Part shown: positions 43,366-55,405 of the stretch, piece after piece
Numbering within the stretch: the first letter of the stretch is position 1
Layout of the letters: each line of letters begins with the position of its first letter
Assembly (NCBI GenBank): GCA_033557465.1
Contig: CM066037.1
Location: 206,707,156 to 206,771,155, forward strand
Direction of reading: 5' to 3'
Source of the DNA: Ichthyophis bannanicus
Lineage: Eukaryota > Chordata > Amphibia > Gymnophiona > Ichthyophiidae
Length of the DNA stretch: 64,000 bases
Notes under the pieces: generated by a model
Database searches by the model: none
What the model was told of the DNA's origin: nothing
The model's input: the letters and a program-made list of their open reading frames with translations, nothing else
Translations under genes and position numbers: made by a program

Positions 43366-44100
43366 CTTCTTGTGTTCAGATCTCTTTATTGACATTTATA
43401 GTTGTTTCAACAAGGAAAAAAAGAATAAACATAATTAAGAACAAAAGAGCGAAATAAAACACAACACCCCACAGCATGGTAGTGCTGTAGATGGTCAACA
43501 AGTCTGTAATAATCATCTACTTTCCGCCACCTCAAGCACTTAGCTGTCATCTGCAGTTTCTGATCAGCTATAGCACATTTGTATTTACGATATAAACATA
43601 CTAAGTTCCACCATTGACTATCATCAATTAATGCAGAGTTTTTCGAGTTATAACAATAATTTTTATGACAAATAGCATGAAGTCTAGCAACATGGAATCA
43701 CTAGTGCTTAAATGATCTTCTAGTCCCACCCATCTCCATATAATCACCTTAAGAGACAGAGGCGTGGATAACTGAAATAGTTATACAAATTAATTCCATC
43801 TTTTAAGAATTTATAAAATTTGGAACCAGCTTGAGGTAATGAGATTGTTACCTTAGCTATTGTTATTAAACTTCGGTCCTCTTAAAACTCAGTCCATACC
43901 AGTCCACTGTGTTTAATTGCCTGAGACAATTGTAGCCAGCAGTAGAAACTGGGTAGTAGGTAAATTAAATTTCTGGGCAAATCTTACGTTTGTTTCTACT
44001 GTGGAACCTATATACCCTTACATTTCCAAAGTCACCAATTAACAAGCTTATTGGCAATTGGTATTTTTAGTTTCATACCAAATCAGCATTTTCAGTGAGT
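43366..44100. other. AT-rich interval, possible LINE 3' UTR
   Basis: It starts GATCTCTTTATTGACATTTA, the way reverse-strand L1-group 3' ends often begin. It has no open frame of note and nothing else I recognise. Confidence 0.35.
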
Positions 44101-45231
44101 CTCTACTACTACTATTGAACATTTGTATAGCGCTACAAGACATACGCAGCGCTGCACAGACACATATCAAAGACGGTCCCTGCTCATTAGAGCTTATTAT
44201 CTAGTCAAGACAGACAACACAGTAGCTGTAGACATGGGATATATCTAGGGGGAATGGTAAGGAAACACGAGGGAGGTCAAGTGAATCAAGATCCGAAATC
44301 GGCAGCAAAGAGGTAAGTTTTCAGCCTGGATATGAAAAGGGTCAGAGAAGTTACCTGACGTACAGACTCAGGAGTTTGTTCCAGGCACAAGGAGCAGCAA
44401 GGTGAAAGGAGCGAAGTCTGGAGTTAGCAATAGAAGAGAAAGGCACAGATAGAAATGATTTGCCAGAAGAGCGGAGTTCCTGAGGAGTGGTGTAGGGAGA
44501 GATAAGAGAGGAAAGACAGTGAGGAGCTGCAGAGTGAATACACTTATAGGTCAGCAGGAGAAGTCTGAACTTGATGCGGAAATGGATAGGAAGCCAATGA
44601 AGTGACTTGAGAAGAGGGGTAATATGAGCATGAAAAGGCTGGCGGAAGATTAGCCGTGCAGCAGAGTGTTGAACAGATTGAAGGGGGGAGACATGATTCA
44701 GAGGGAGACCAGCAAGGAGTAGGTTATAATAGTCTAGACGGGAGGTGACTAAGGAGTGGACAAGTGTCTTAGTAGTGTATTCAGAAAGGCATGGGCAAAT
44801 TTTGTTAATGTTGTAGAGAAAGAAATGGCAGGTTTTAACTATCAGTTGAATGTGTGTGGAGAAGGAGAGAGAGGAGTCAAAGATGACCCAAGGTTGCAAG
44901 CTGTTGAGAGAGGGAGGAGTAAAGAGTTATCCACGGAGACTGAGAATGGCGGAAAGGGAGAGAAGGGTTTAGGGGGGAAAATAAGAAGGCCATGTTCAAT
45001 TTCAAGTGGCGGTAAAACATCCAAGCAGCAATGTCATTAAGGCAGACAAAAATCCTGGCCTGGATTGCCGGAGAGATTTCAGGTGTAGAGAGATAGATCT
45101 GGGGGGAGTCAGCGTAAAGATGGTACTGAAAGCCATGGGAAGAGATGAGTACACCAAGGGACTGCTATAGAGAGAGAAAAGGAGTGGACCCAAGACGGAT
45201 CCTTGGGGTACACCGAGAGCAGGATAGCAGG
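44101..45231 (-). mobile_element. L2-type LINE, 3' half
   Basis: Its 3' tail starts CTACTACTACTATTGAACAT. The reverse frame 44351-44899 reads VIFDSSLSFSTHIQ, LVTSRLDYYNLLLAGLP and LHWLPIHFRIKF. The frame 45002-45304 has GVPQGSVLGPLLFSLYSSPL before the SINE insertion cuts it. 5'-truncated. Confidence 0.8.
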
Positions 45232-45463
45232 AGTGGAGGAGTAGCCTAATTGTTAGAGCACTGGCTTGGGAACCAGGAGACAAGGGTTTGATTCCCACTA
45301 GCACTCCTTATGGCCTTGGGTAAGTCACCTAACCCTCCATTGCCTCAGAAGAATCCAAGTTATCAATGTACCTGTTTAATATACATTACAAAGTTTAAGG
45401 TACAATGTAAACCACTTTGACTAAATGATAAAGCGGTATAAAAAAACCTGTTAAAAAAAAAAG
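45232..45463 (+). mobile_element. tRNA-derived SINE
   Basis: The promoter has an A-box-like GTAGCCTAATTGTTAGAGC and a B box GGTTTGATTCCC, followed by CTTGGGTAAGTCACCTAACC and a 3' tail AAACCACTTTGACTAAATGA / AAGCGGTATAAA close to the L2 tail, ending in a poly-A run. RNA polymerase III transcription and use of an L2 enzyme for copying are inferred from this design. Inserted in an L2. Confidence 0.8.
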
Positions 45464-45634
45464 TAAACAGAGTTCTAGATGTTGGAATGCTCCCACAGTA
45501 GAAATTACCAATTTCCATACTTGAAATTTATGAGGGAGTTGAATAGCTGGTAACCGGACTAGAGGGTAGGGGCTTAAGCAATTCCTCCTCGAGGAGACAT
45601 CAACATGGTTTCTGTTACTGTTCACCATTAAGTA
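45464..45634. other. Unassigned spacer
   Basis: 170 bases between the SINE and the Tigger element, with nothing recognised. Confidence 0.4.
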
Positions 45635-45656
45635 CAGGTAGTCGTCGACTTACGAC
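45635..45656 (+). repeat. Tigger left terminal inverted repeat
   Basis: 22 bases, the exact reverse complement of 48135-48156. A second copy of CGACTTTACGAC follows at about 45661, so the transposase may have two binding sites at this end; the right end has GACCAAATCGACTTACGACC as a matching inner site. Confidence 0.9.
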
Positions 45657-45785
45657 TGATCGACTTTACGACTGGTTTTCTGGCCACGACTGGCAGCGGA
45701 GTGAGTGTTGCCCAGCTGGGCGTATGACAGTTTCCGCTCCACCTTCTAATGCTCCCTCTTCTAAACCTTCTAATTCTAATTCATA

Positions 45786-47621
45786 ATGCAGAGGTCACTC
45801 AAAGATCCAACCCCCAAGATGTCTACCAAGAGGAAATTGTCTTCTTCTCCTCATCAGCCAGCCAAGAAGAAGGAAAGAAAGGCCATAGATCTCATCACAA
45901 AAATGATGGTGATTAAACAGCACGAAGGAGGAAAAAAAGTTAATGTTATCGCACGTGATATGAAGTTTTCCCATTCTACCGTGTCAACAATTTTAAAAGA
46001 CAAGGAAAGAATTTGTGAAGCTGTGAAAGGTTCTGCACCCATGCGATCGACAGTAATTACGAAGCAACGGACTGGGCCCATCCATGAAATGGAGAAATCG
46101 TTGTCCATTTGGATAGAAGATAACATTCAAAAACGGACACCATTAAGCCTTTATATCGTCCCGACAAAGGCTAGAAGTCTGTTTAAGACTTTGAAGGAAC
46201 GCGCCGTAGAAGACTACAGTCAAGAATTTTCGGCAAGTACTGGCTGGTTCAAGAGGTTCAAGGCAAGATTCCAACTGCATAATGTTTGAGTGACTGGAGA
46301 AGCAGCGAGTGCAGATGAGGAAGGAGCTCATAAGCTTGTCAATAATTTGGATAAAATAATTACGGATGAGGGTTATCTTGCAGAGCAGATTTTTAATGTT
46401 GATGAAACTGGATTGTTCTGGAAACGAATGCCAGCACGCACGTACATTCACAAAGAAGCGAAAAACATGCTGGGATTTAAAGCATTTAAGGATAGACTAA
46501 CTCTGCTGCTTGGCGGGAACATCGCAGGATTCAAGCTCAAGCCTTTCTTAATTTATCACTCGGAAAACCCGCGGGCGTTCAAGAATATCAACAAGCACAC
46601 TTTGCCAGTCTACTTTCACTCAAACCATAAGGCATGGATGACACAGGCACTGTTTGAAGACTGGTTTATGAATTATTTTATTCCACAAATGCGTGAATAT
46701 TGTTTGGGGAAAGGAATTCCTTTCAAGATTTTACTGCTGCTGGATAATGCGCCTGGCCATCCACCTCACTTAACCAATCTCCATCCCGATGTGAAAGTGT
46801 TTTTTTTGCCCCCCAACACAACTCCACTGATCCAACCTATGGACCAAGGTTCGATTGCTGCATTCAAGGCAAACTATCTCCGAACTACATTCGCTCAAGC
46901 CATAGCTGCTTTAGATTCCAACCCATAACTATCACTGCGTGAGTTTTGGAAACAATACAATGTTCTTATGTGTATCAAGAATCTTGCTACCGCCTGGGAG
47001 GCTGTGACGGAGAAGTGTATGAATGGCATATGGAAAAAGTGTGTTAAGTGGTATGTGAATACTTTTGCTGGATTTGACAGTGAACAAGAACTAGATGTGA
47101 TTTGGGATAAAATAGTGAAATTAGCAAAAGAACTTTCTTTGGAGTGTGAAGTGGAAGATGTTGAGGAGTTGCTAGATCATGAATCCGAAGAACTTACAAA
47201 TGAAGAGCTGATGGAATTGGAAGAAGAGTGAGTGGCGGAAGAAGAAAGAAGAGAAGAGGAGGAGGAGCCACAAAGAATGTTCATGACAAAGGGATTATCA
47301 GAAGGTTTATCTCTACTTAATAAAGTTCTTGCACAATTTGAAGCAATGGACCCAAACATTGAACGATTTGCAAGGATTGAACGGATGGCACATGAAACGT
47401 TTCGTCCATATTGTGAAATTTATGAGGAGAAGAAGAAACACACAATTCAGTCAAAGCTCACGATGTTCATGAAAAGACAAACTCCTCCCCCCACCCTGAG
47501 CGCTCCCCCGGCTGATGATCTCGACAACCCACAGCCGAGCACGAGTGATGGCCCGTGCGGACACCCAGCTGATGACGTTGACGACCCACAAGCAAACACC
47601 AGTGATGCCAGCAGTGATTAA
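45786..47621 (+). pseudogene. Tigger/pogo transposase with three in-frame stops
   Basis: The enzyme binds the element ends and cuts and pastes them. One frame of 612 codons, starting at ATG 45786 (or 45819). A psq/CENP-B type helix-turn-helix comes first (ITKMMVIKQHEGGKKVNVIA, FSHSTVSTILKD), then a CENP-B-like second DNA-binding part (STGWFKRFKARF). The DDE_1 core has FNVDETGLFW, LLLLDNAPGHPP and IQPMDQGSIAAFK, so all three catalytic Asp are kept with 32 residues between the second and third. An acidic Glu-rich tail follows. Stops: TGA at 46287, TAA at 46926, TGA at 47229; the two TGA are what CpG decay of CGA (Arg) gives. Confidence 0.9.
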
Positions 47622-48134
47622 GAAATGGCACGAGCTGTTACAAATGGTATAAGAATGTAAAGAAATCTATACAGACGATGAAAGCTGTGAAATTTCCCAC
47701 TTTCAAGTTTTTTCTTGTTTTCTTAGCACAGCATTGGTCGGATTTGTGCTGGAGCTGTGTTGGAGCTATGGTGGAGTAAGTCAGTACGCCAGTGGGAGGT
47801 GTGGAGATCAGCTGATGGTGGTGAAATGGCTGCCACTCTTGCCAATTTTTGAGTACCAGTCCCTTAATAAGCAAAATGCCTTTATTTTATTGTATTAGTG
47901 TTTTCTTTTATTTTCTTTAATGTCTAAAGAAAGAAAAGTAATATACAGTAACAGTACAATAATACATTACACTACCAAGACAGTGATGATACAATGGTTA
48001 TAACAGTAAATGGTGATAAAATATGACTAAGGTAATTACAATATCATTACATGGCATAATATACTTACGGTAATTTAACATAGGCCGACTTACGACCAAA
48101 TCGACTTACGACCTGTCTGTCGGAACCAAACGCG

Positions 48135-48156
48135 GTCGTAAGTCGACGACTACCTG
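48135..48156 (-). repeat. Tigger right terminal inverted repeat
   Basis: GTCGTAAGTCGACGACTACC..., the exact complement of the left end, followed by TA at 48157. Confidence 0.9.
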
Positions 48157-48158
48157 TA

Positions 48159-49085
48159 TTCATTGCCCACCTTTTCAAAGCAGGAAAGCCAAGTAATAAA
48201 GTGCTTGCCTTTACTAAGTTCACTATTCTTGCTTTCTGCAATGTCTCCCTTATTTTTCCCACCACTGGGGTAAGGCTTATCAACCTGTAGTTGGCCATTT
48301 CTCTGTTATCATTTTTGTGAAGAAGGACCATATCAGCTCTTCTTAAATTCCGTGGAAGCTCTCCCATCTCCAAGGATCTATGAAAAACATCCTTTATAGG
48401 CGCTGCCAGAACCTCTCTGAGCTTTCTCAACATCCTGGGTTGTACCTCATCTGGTCCCATGGCCTTGTCCAATTTCAGTTTTGCAAGCTGTTCATAAACA
48501 CCTTCTTCCATGAATTGTATGGTATCTACTCTATTCCCATTAATACTTTTGTCAATTGTACCTGGTCCTTATTTAGGATTTTCTTTCATGAACACCAAAC
48601 AGAAGTATTTGTTGAGCACTTCTGCTTTTAACTTGTCACGTTTCACAAATAGGTCCTCAGCATCTCTGAGTCTTGCAATTTCACCTCTAGCTTTCCTCCT
48701 CTCCCCAATGTATCTGGAAAATGTCTTTTCACTTCACATATTTAGCCATTTTGTCTTCTCCATATGCATTTGCCACCCTGATTGCTTCTTTCAGCTTTAT
48801 CTGCCATTCTTTTCTGTGTTCTTATTTTTGTGATCTTCTGAATTCTGTGAATGCTGCCTTTTTTGCTTTTATTTTTACAGCCACTTCTTTGGAGAACCAT
48901 ATCTGTTTCCTTTTCCTCCTATTTTTATTTACTTTCCTGAAATATAGATGCATTGCCCTTTTTATAGCCACTTTCAGTTCAGCCTACTGCCTTTCCTTTT
49001 CCCTTATCTCCTCCCACCTGCCAGCTCCTCAGTCAGGTACCAAGTTTAAGTTATAATGTAACTTAAACTCCATTTAGTGAAGTCA
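48159..49085 (-). mobile_element. LINE-B (CR1-like) copy 3, linker and RT N terminus
   Basis: The reverse frame 48065-48511 reads LAKLKLDKAMGPDEVQPRML, then LHKNDNREMANYRLISLTPV, the RT entry block of LINE-B (compare 12643-13485). Upstream sequence to about 49085 is the endonuclease-RT linker without an open frame. It carries stops. Confidence 0.75.
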
Positions 49086-50465
49086 GCATTTTTGAAATCG
49101 AGGACTTTCAGTTTGCTGCGGTTTATGGTTTATTAAAACTTGCTATACCACCCTTCACAACAACAGAGCGGTGTACAAATTAAAAACAAATAAGAGAGAT
49201 GGGAAAGTGCCAGTAAAATCATAGAAAAGCTGAAAAAGAGATATAGTAGCGGTACGGGGGGAGAGAGTTTAGAAGAGAGGAAGCAGAGTTCTGAGCAGCC
49301 TGTGAGGTTAAGTTGAAAACCAATTGGAACAGATGGGTCTTGAGAAGGGATTTAAATTTAGGGAAAGATAGTTCCAGGCGAAGATCAACAGGGAGAGAGT
49401 TCCAAAGGCTAGGACCCAGAAAATAGCAGAGCGTTGGGTGGATTCATAGCAAGCATGTGACGGGGAAGGAAGATGGAGACGATTAGCATGTATGGAGCAG
49501 AAAGGTTGTGTTGGAGCATGTGGACTGATACAAGAAGATAGGCAGGGGTGCCAGTTTGCAAGGTCTTGTGAATTAAGGTAAGAAGTTTGAATTGGTTCCG
49601 TTTGCAATAGGTAACCAGTAAGACTTGATGAGCAGAGGGGAGACATGATTGAATTTTGTGGCATGGTGAAGTAAGCAAATGGCTGTATTCTGGATTGTTT
49701 AAAGGCACTTGAGCTGATAGTTGGGGAGGCTGGCATAAAAGATATTGCAGTAACCTAGACAGGATATGTCTAAGACCAAGAGCAGAGTGGCAGACTGTGG
49801 ATTCAGGAAGGAGCGAACAGATGTAACAAATCTCACGGAGGGTGAAGAAAGAACTTTGAAACACAGCACTAATCTGGTCATGAAAGGTAAGACCGGTGTC
49901 AAGGATAACCCCAAGATACTTAAGTGAGGGCACCAGGGAAATAGTGAATCCACAGAGTGAAGGAGATGTTGAGGGGACAGTGGAGGAACCAGTAAGCCAG
50001 ATGGTAGAGGTTTCAGAGGGATTCCGTTTTAAGCAGTGGGAATGCAACCATGAAGTGACCAGGCAAAGACAGGAATTGATGACAGTGAGATCAGGAGAGG
50101 TTGGTTACATGTGGAAGAGCAGCAGGATGTCATCAACATAATAATAGACTGATACCCCCTGCTGCTGAATGAAAGTGTCTAGAGGGGGGAGGAAGATGTA
50201 GAAAAGCAAGGGAGCCAAAATCAAGCCCTGGGGAACACTAAATGACAAGGGGAAAATGAATAGACGTGGAGGGCTGGAAGATGACAGAGTAGGACTAGTC
50301 AGAGAGAATAGACTGAAACCACTGCAAGAAAAGACCATGAAAGTAAGCAGTTGCAGATGAGAGAAAAAGGGGGTAGCTAACTAGATTGAAAGCTGAAGAG
50401 AGGTCAAAAGAGATAGTCAGATATATTACCCTTATCCAGTGGATTCCTGTGTTTTACTGAGAACA

Positions 50466-50537
50466 GAGAGCATAGCTCAATGGAACAGCATTTGACTGCA
50501 GATGAAGAGGTCCCTGGATCAAATCCAGGTGCTCCCT
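50466..50537 (+). pseudogene. tRNA-Cys (GCA) pseudogene or retrocopy
   Basis: The sequence follows vertebrate tRNA-Cys almost base by base. D arm GCTCAATGGAACAGC, anticodon arm TTTGACTGCAGATGAAG with anticodon GCA at 50498-50500, T arm CCTGGATCAAATCCAGG. The acceptor stem pairs 6 of 7. Faults: A-C in the acceptor stem, one mismatch each in the D and anticodon stems, and ATCAAAT for TTCAAAT in the T loop, which spoils the B box. A truncated LINE-A begins about 25 bases downstream, so it may have been copied together with that LINE. Confidence 0.75.
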
Positions 50538-50559
50538 CCTATCTCCAGTCCTTCATCTC

Positions 50560-53500
50560 TAGTTTAGACGAGACCTACAGGGATGTAGTACTGAAGTCCC
50601 AACTCCAGTCTGGCAGCATCCCTGTTGCCAGGAGAGGTGTCACGTGCCAGGAGAGCATCACTCTGGTGTGACAGGAAGTGATCCTGTAGTTGGGACTTGT
50701 CCTCCAGGTGATGTAAAACCCTCTTGCACCGAGAGGTTTTCTCCAAGGCCATGTATCCACGAGGGAAGGGTTAAGACAGCCATTATAGTTGGTGATTCGA
50801 TCATTAAGCATGTAGATAGCTGAGTGGCTGGTGGACGTGAGGATCACCTGGTAGCATGCCTACCTAGACAAGGTCTTAGATAGTGCTGGGGAAGAGTCTG
50901 CTCTCTTGATACATGTTGATACCAATGATAAAGGAAAGTATGGTAGGGAGGTTCTGGAGGCTAAATTTAGGATTTTAGGTAGGAAGCTGAAATCCAGAAC
51001 TTCCAGGGTAGCATTCTCCAAAATGCTTCCCATTGCACGCGCAGGACCCAAAGGCAGGCAGAGCTCTGGAGTCTCAATGCGTGGATGAGACGATGGTGCA
51101 AGGCAGAGGATTTTGGATTTGTTAGGAACTGGGGAACATTCTGGGGAAAGGAGGGGCTCTTCCAAAGGGATGAGCTCCACCTTAACTAGGACCAAACCAG
51201 GCTGCTGGCATTAACCTTTAAAAAGGAGATAGAGCAGCTTTTAAACTAGATAACAGGGAAAGCAGACAATCACCAAGGAGCACATGGTTCAGAGCAATGT
51301 GTCCTTGAAGGATACTAGCAAAAGATTGAAGTTAGGGCATATCAGCAGAGAGGTTCCAATAAAGACAAAAGTAGCCCAAATGCCCTTGAGTATAGAGCAG
51401 ACAGAGCTTAAAGATTCCAAATTACCCCTGCCTACCGATAGATTAATATGAATAAAATACAGCCTCTAAAATGCTTGTATGCAAATGCAAGAAGTCTAAA
51501 AAAGAAGATAGGAGAGTTCGAATATATAGCACTAAATGAGAGGTTAGATATGATTGGTATCTCAGAGACATGGTGGAAGGAGGACAACCAGTGGGATACT
51601 GTAATTTATTTATTTATTTTATTTAGCTGTATTTATATCCCGCTTTTCACCGGGTCAAAGCGGTCAATTGGGAGATACATTTAACATGAGGGGATATGAG
51701 ATACATACGCTAATACTTACAGGGAACATGGGCAATGGAGGGTTAAGTGGCTTGCCCAAGACCACAAGGAATGCCTACAGGACTAGAAATCCCAGTCCCT
51801 CCGGCCTGAGATTGCTGTCCCCAGGTGGGACTTGAACCCTCCAGCCTGAAGTACCTTGTCCTAACCACTAGACCACTCCTCCCTGTAATACCTGGATACA
51901 AACTATATCGTAATCATAAAGCAGATCAAATTAGTGGTGGGGTTGCACTCTATGTTAGACAGAGCATTGAGTCACAAAGGATTCAAGTTTTGCAAGAAAC
52001 AAAATTCACTATAGAGTCTCTATGAATTGAAATTCCATGTAAGAAGAGAAAGGCGATGGCAGTGTGGATGTATTATTGACCGCCTGGCTAGAGTGAACAA
52101 ATGGATGGTGAAATGCTCAAAGAAATCAGGGAAGATAACAAAATACATGTACAGTAGAGTAATAATAATGGGTGATTTCAATTACCCCGGTATCGACTGG
52201 GTTAGTGTCACAGCAGGACATGCTAGGGAGATAAAGTTTCTCGATGAAATAAATGACTGCTTCTTGGAGCAGCTGGTTCATGAACTGACCAGAGGGGAAG
52301 CCATTTTGAACCTAGTTCTTAGTGGAACACAAGATCTGGTGCAAGAGATAAGGGTGTTGGGAGTGATCATAGCATGATCACATTTGATTTAATAAATGGA
52401 GGAAGGACGGTAAGGAAATCCATAATACTGCCTTTTAACTTTCAAAAGGGAGACTATGATAAAATGAGGAAAATAGTTAAGAAAAAAATAAAAGGAGCAT
52501 TTGAAAAGGTTAAAGATTAACATCAAGCATGGGTGTTCTTTAAAAATACTATCTTGAAAGCCCAGATCAACTATATTCCACGCTTTAAGAAAAGTGGAAG
52601 GAAGTACAAAAAACTGCCAGCATGATTTAAAGGTGAGGTCAGAGAGGCTGCTGTTGCCAAAAAAGCATCTTTCAGGAAATGGAAAAAGGAACCAAATGAC
52701 GAAAACTGGAAACAACACAAGCACTGACTGGCAATTAGATGGCAGGCATTGATAAGGCAGGCAAAGAGAGAATTTGAGAAGAAACTTGCTGTAGAAGTAA
52801 AAACATATAATAAAGACTTTCAAGTACATTTGTAGCAAAACACCTGTGAGAGAGTCAGTTGGACCATTGCATGATAGGGGCACTAAGAGGGGACAAGGCC
52901 ATAGCAGAGAGACTGAATGAATTCTTTGCTTCTGTCTTTTACTGGGGAAAATGTAGGGATGTTATCCATGACTGAAATGGTATTTAACGGTGATGCTGCA
53001 GAAGAATTGAAAGAGATATCGATACACCGGGAACATGTATTACAACTATTTGATAAACTGAACAGTAGCAAATCACCAGGACCAGATGGTGTACACCCAA
53101 GGGTGTTGAAAGAGCTGAAATATGAGATTGCAGACCTACAATTAGTAATCTGTGAGCTATCACAAAAATCATCTGTAATAACTGAAGATTGAAGGATAGC
53201 CAATGTAACGCCAATTTTTAAAAAGGGTTCCAGGGATGATCCAGAAAACTACAGACTGGTGAGCCCTACGTCAGTACTGGGAAAAATGGTAGAAACCATT
53301 ATAGAGAACAAAATTACTGAACAGCTAGATAGTTATGGCTTAATGGGAGACAGCCTACATGTCTTTAGCCAAGTAAGGTCTTGTCTTACTAATCTGTTAT
53401 TTTTTTTTGAAGGTGAGAATAAACAGGGTAGACAAAGGTGAGTCAGTTGATATAGTGTATCTGGATTTTCAGAAAGCATTTGACAAGGTCCCTCATGAGA

Positions 53501-54712
53501 GACTTTTGGTGAAATTAAAAAGTCATAGGATAGGTGGCAGTGTACTATTGTGGATCAGGAACTGGTTAAAAGATAGAAAACAGAGGGTAGGGCTAAGTGG
53601 CCAATTTTCCCAATAGAGAAAGGTGAATAGTGGAGTACCCCAGAGACCTGTGCTGAGTCCACTGCTTTTTATCATATTCATAAATTACCTAGAAATGGGA
53701 ATAACAAGTTAGGTAATCAAATTTGCAAAAGACACAAAATTATTCAAAGTTGTTAAAACCCATGAGGATTGTGAAAAATCTCAAGAGGACCTTGATAAAT
53801 TGGAAGATTGGGCATCCAAATGGCAGATGAAATTTAATGTGGACAAGTGCAAATTTATGCACCTAGGAAAAAACAACCGAAAATATGGTTACAAGATACA
53901 AGGTTCCACATTAAGAACCACCACCCAGGAAAAAGATTTAGGCGTCATCGTGGATAACATTTTAAAACCCTCTGCCCAGTGTGCAGCAGCAGCAGCCTAG
54001 AGAGCAAATAGAATGCTAGGTATCATAAGGAAAGGAATGGAGACTAAAACAAAGGATATTATAATGCCTCTGTATCGTTCCATGGTGTGACCGCACCTTG
54101 AATGTTGTGTGCAGTTCTGGTTGCCGTATCTTAAAAAGGATATAGCTTTTTTAGAAAAGGTACAGAGAAGAGCCACCAAAATGATAAAGGGGATGGAAGA
54201 GTTACCCCTATGAAGAGAGGCTAAAAAGGTTACGTCTCTTCAACCTGGAAAAGAAACGGCTGAGGGGAGATATGATAGAGGTCTATAAATTAATGAATGA
54301 AGTGGAACGGGTAAATGTAGATCAATTGTTTACACCATCAAAATATAGAAAGACTAGGGGACATGCAATGAAGCTACAGGGTAAACTATTTAAGACTAAT
54401 AAAAGAAACTGTTTTTTCACTCATCGTGTAATCAAACTCTGGAATCCATTACGGGAGGATGTAGTAAAAGCTGTAAGTGTAGCCGGTTTTAAAATAGGGT
54501 TGGACAAGTCCCTGGAGGAAAGGTCCATGAACCATTATTAAAAGGGACCTGGGATATCCACTGCTTGCCCCAATACAAACATTGTGGAACCTGTGTCTTT
54601 TAGGGAGACTGCTAGGTACTTGTGACCTAGATTGGCCACTGTTGGAAACAGGATACTGGGCTTGATCGACCTTGATCTGATGCAGTATGGCATATGTTAT
54701 GTTCTTATGTTT
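50560..54712 (+). mobile_element. LINE-A (CR1-like), 5'-truncated, second long copy
   Basis: It matches 32880-36774 in the same order. ORF1 esterase part with IHVDTNDKGKYGREVLEAKF, endonuclease LKCLYANARSLKKKIGEFEY and LDMIGISETWWKEDN, RT SSKSPGPDGVHPRVLKEL, VDIVYLDFQKAFDKVPHERL (53407-53616), KFAKDTKLF for the catalytic FADDTK, and the C-terminal piece 54272-54541. The tail ends TATGTTATGTTCTTATG. A SINE (51606-51882) is inside. Many stops. Confidence 0.88.
51606..51882 (-). mobile_element. tRNA-derived SINE with 7-bp target duplication
   Basis: A reverse SINE in the LINE-A endonuclease gene, flanked by ctgtaat (51599-51605 and 51883-51889). Read on its own strand it has an A box in GTGGTCTAGTGGTTAGGAC, a B box AGGGTTCAAGTCCC, then the CTTGGGCAAGCCACTTAACC block and the L2-like tail GACCCGGTGAAAAGCGGGAT ending in (AAAT)n. 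The same family as 45232-45463 but less worn. Confidence 0.9.
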
Positions 54713-55405
54713 GAATGGTTTCTGTGTTATGCCCAGCATGGAAACTGGATTGTCTAGGATGAAGAAAATTTGTCTTTTCAAAATGGTCTATAAGCTTGGC
54801 GAAAACAAGCTTCTGTAAGATTTTGTACGAAAAAGGAAGATTGGAAACTGGACGATAGTGTACAAAGACAGAAGTATTAAGGGAGGGGTTCTTCAAGAGA
54901 GGACACACCAATGCAGTTTTCCAACATCCCGGGAAGATGCCAGAAGCCAAGCTATTGTTGAAGAGAGTGAGGATTCTAGGGAGGAAGGCCACGGTAGCTA
55001 GCAGAATACAGGAAGAAGGAATCGGATTGGTGGCGCAAGTGTTTTTTGAGGAAGTGGTGATAGCATTTGTGAAGGAATCCATGCACATGGGTTTAAACAA
55101 AAACTAGGTGTGGGTTAAAGCACAGCCAGAGGAGGCTTGTCTATCAGCATGGGAGAGAGAAGGATCCGGGCAAGAAGATGATGAGGGGTTCCCAGGGGTG
55201 ATGTCATGTTGCAGATATAAGATTTTATCTTGAAAGAATTGGGCAAGCTGTTCTTTTGTTGGGACAGCTGCTGGGGAAACCAGAGGAGGAGGATGTGATT
55301 GGACTTTGCCTTGACTTTTACCTTAAAGCATACTATGTGATAATCACTCCTGCTCAAGTGGGCACCCAAACAGATATTAGACATACTATATCTATTGTTG
55401 AGTAC

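Larger units (their letters stand above)
45635..48156 (+). mobile_element. Tigger-like (pogo) DNA transposon, full length
   Basis: A 2522-base element with perfect 22-base inverted ends, starting CAGGTAGTCGTCGACTTACG (45635-45656 and 48135-48156), and TA on each side (45633-45634 and 48157-48158), the target duplication of the Tc1/mariner/pogo superfamily. It contains one transposase frame with three stop codons. It is recent: the ends are identical and the frame has no shift. Insertion lies at the edge of a LINE-B copy. Confidence 0.92.

Noticed and set aside
50466..50537. Functional tRNA-Cys gene
   Set aside because: Mismatches in three stems and a damaged T loop/B box, together with its place at a LINE junction, favour a pseudogene or retrocopy.
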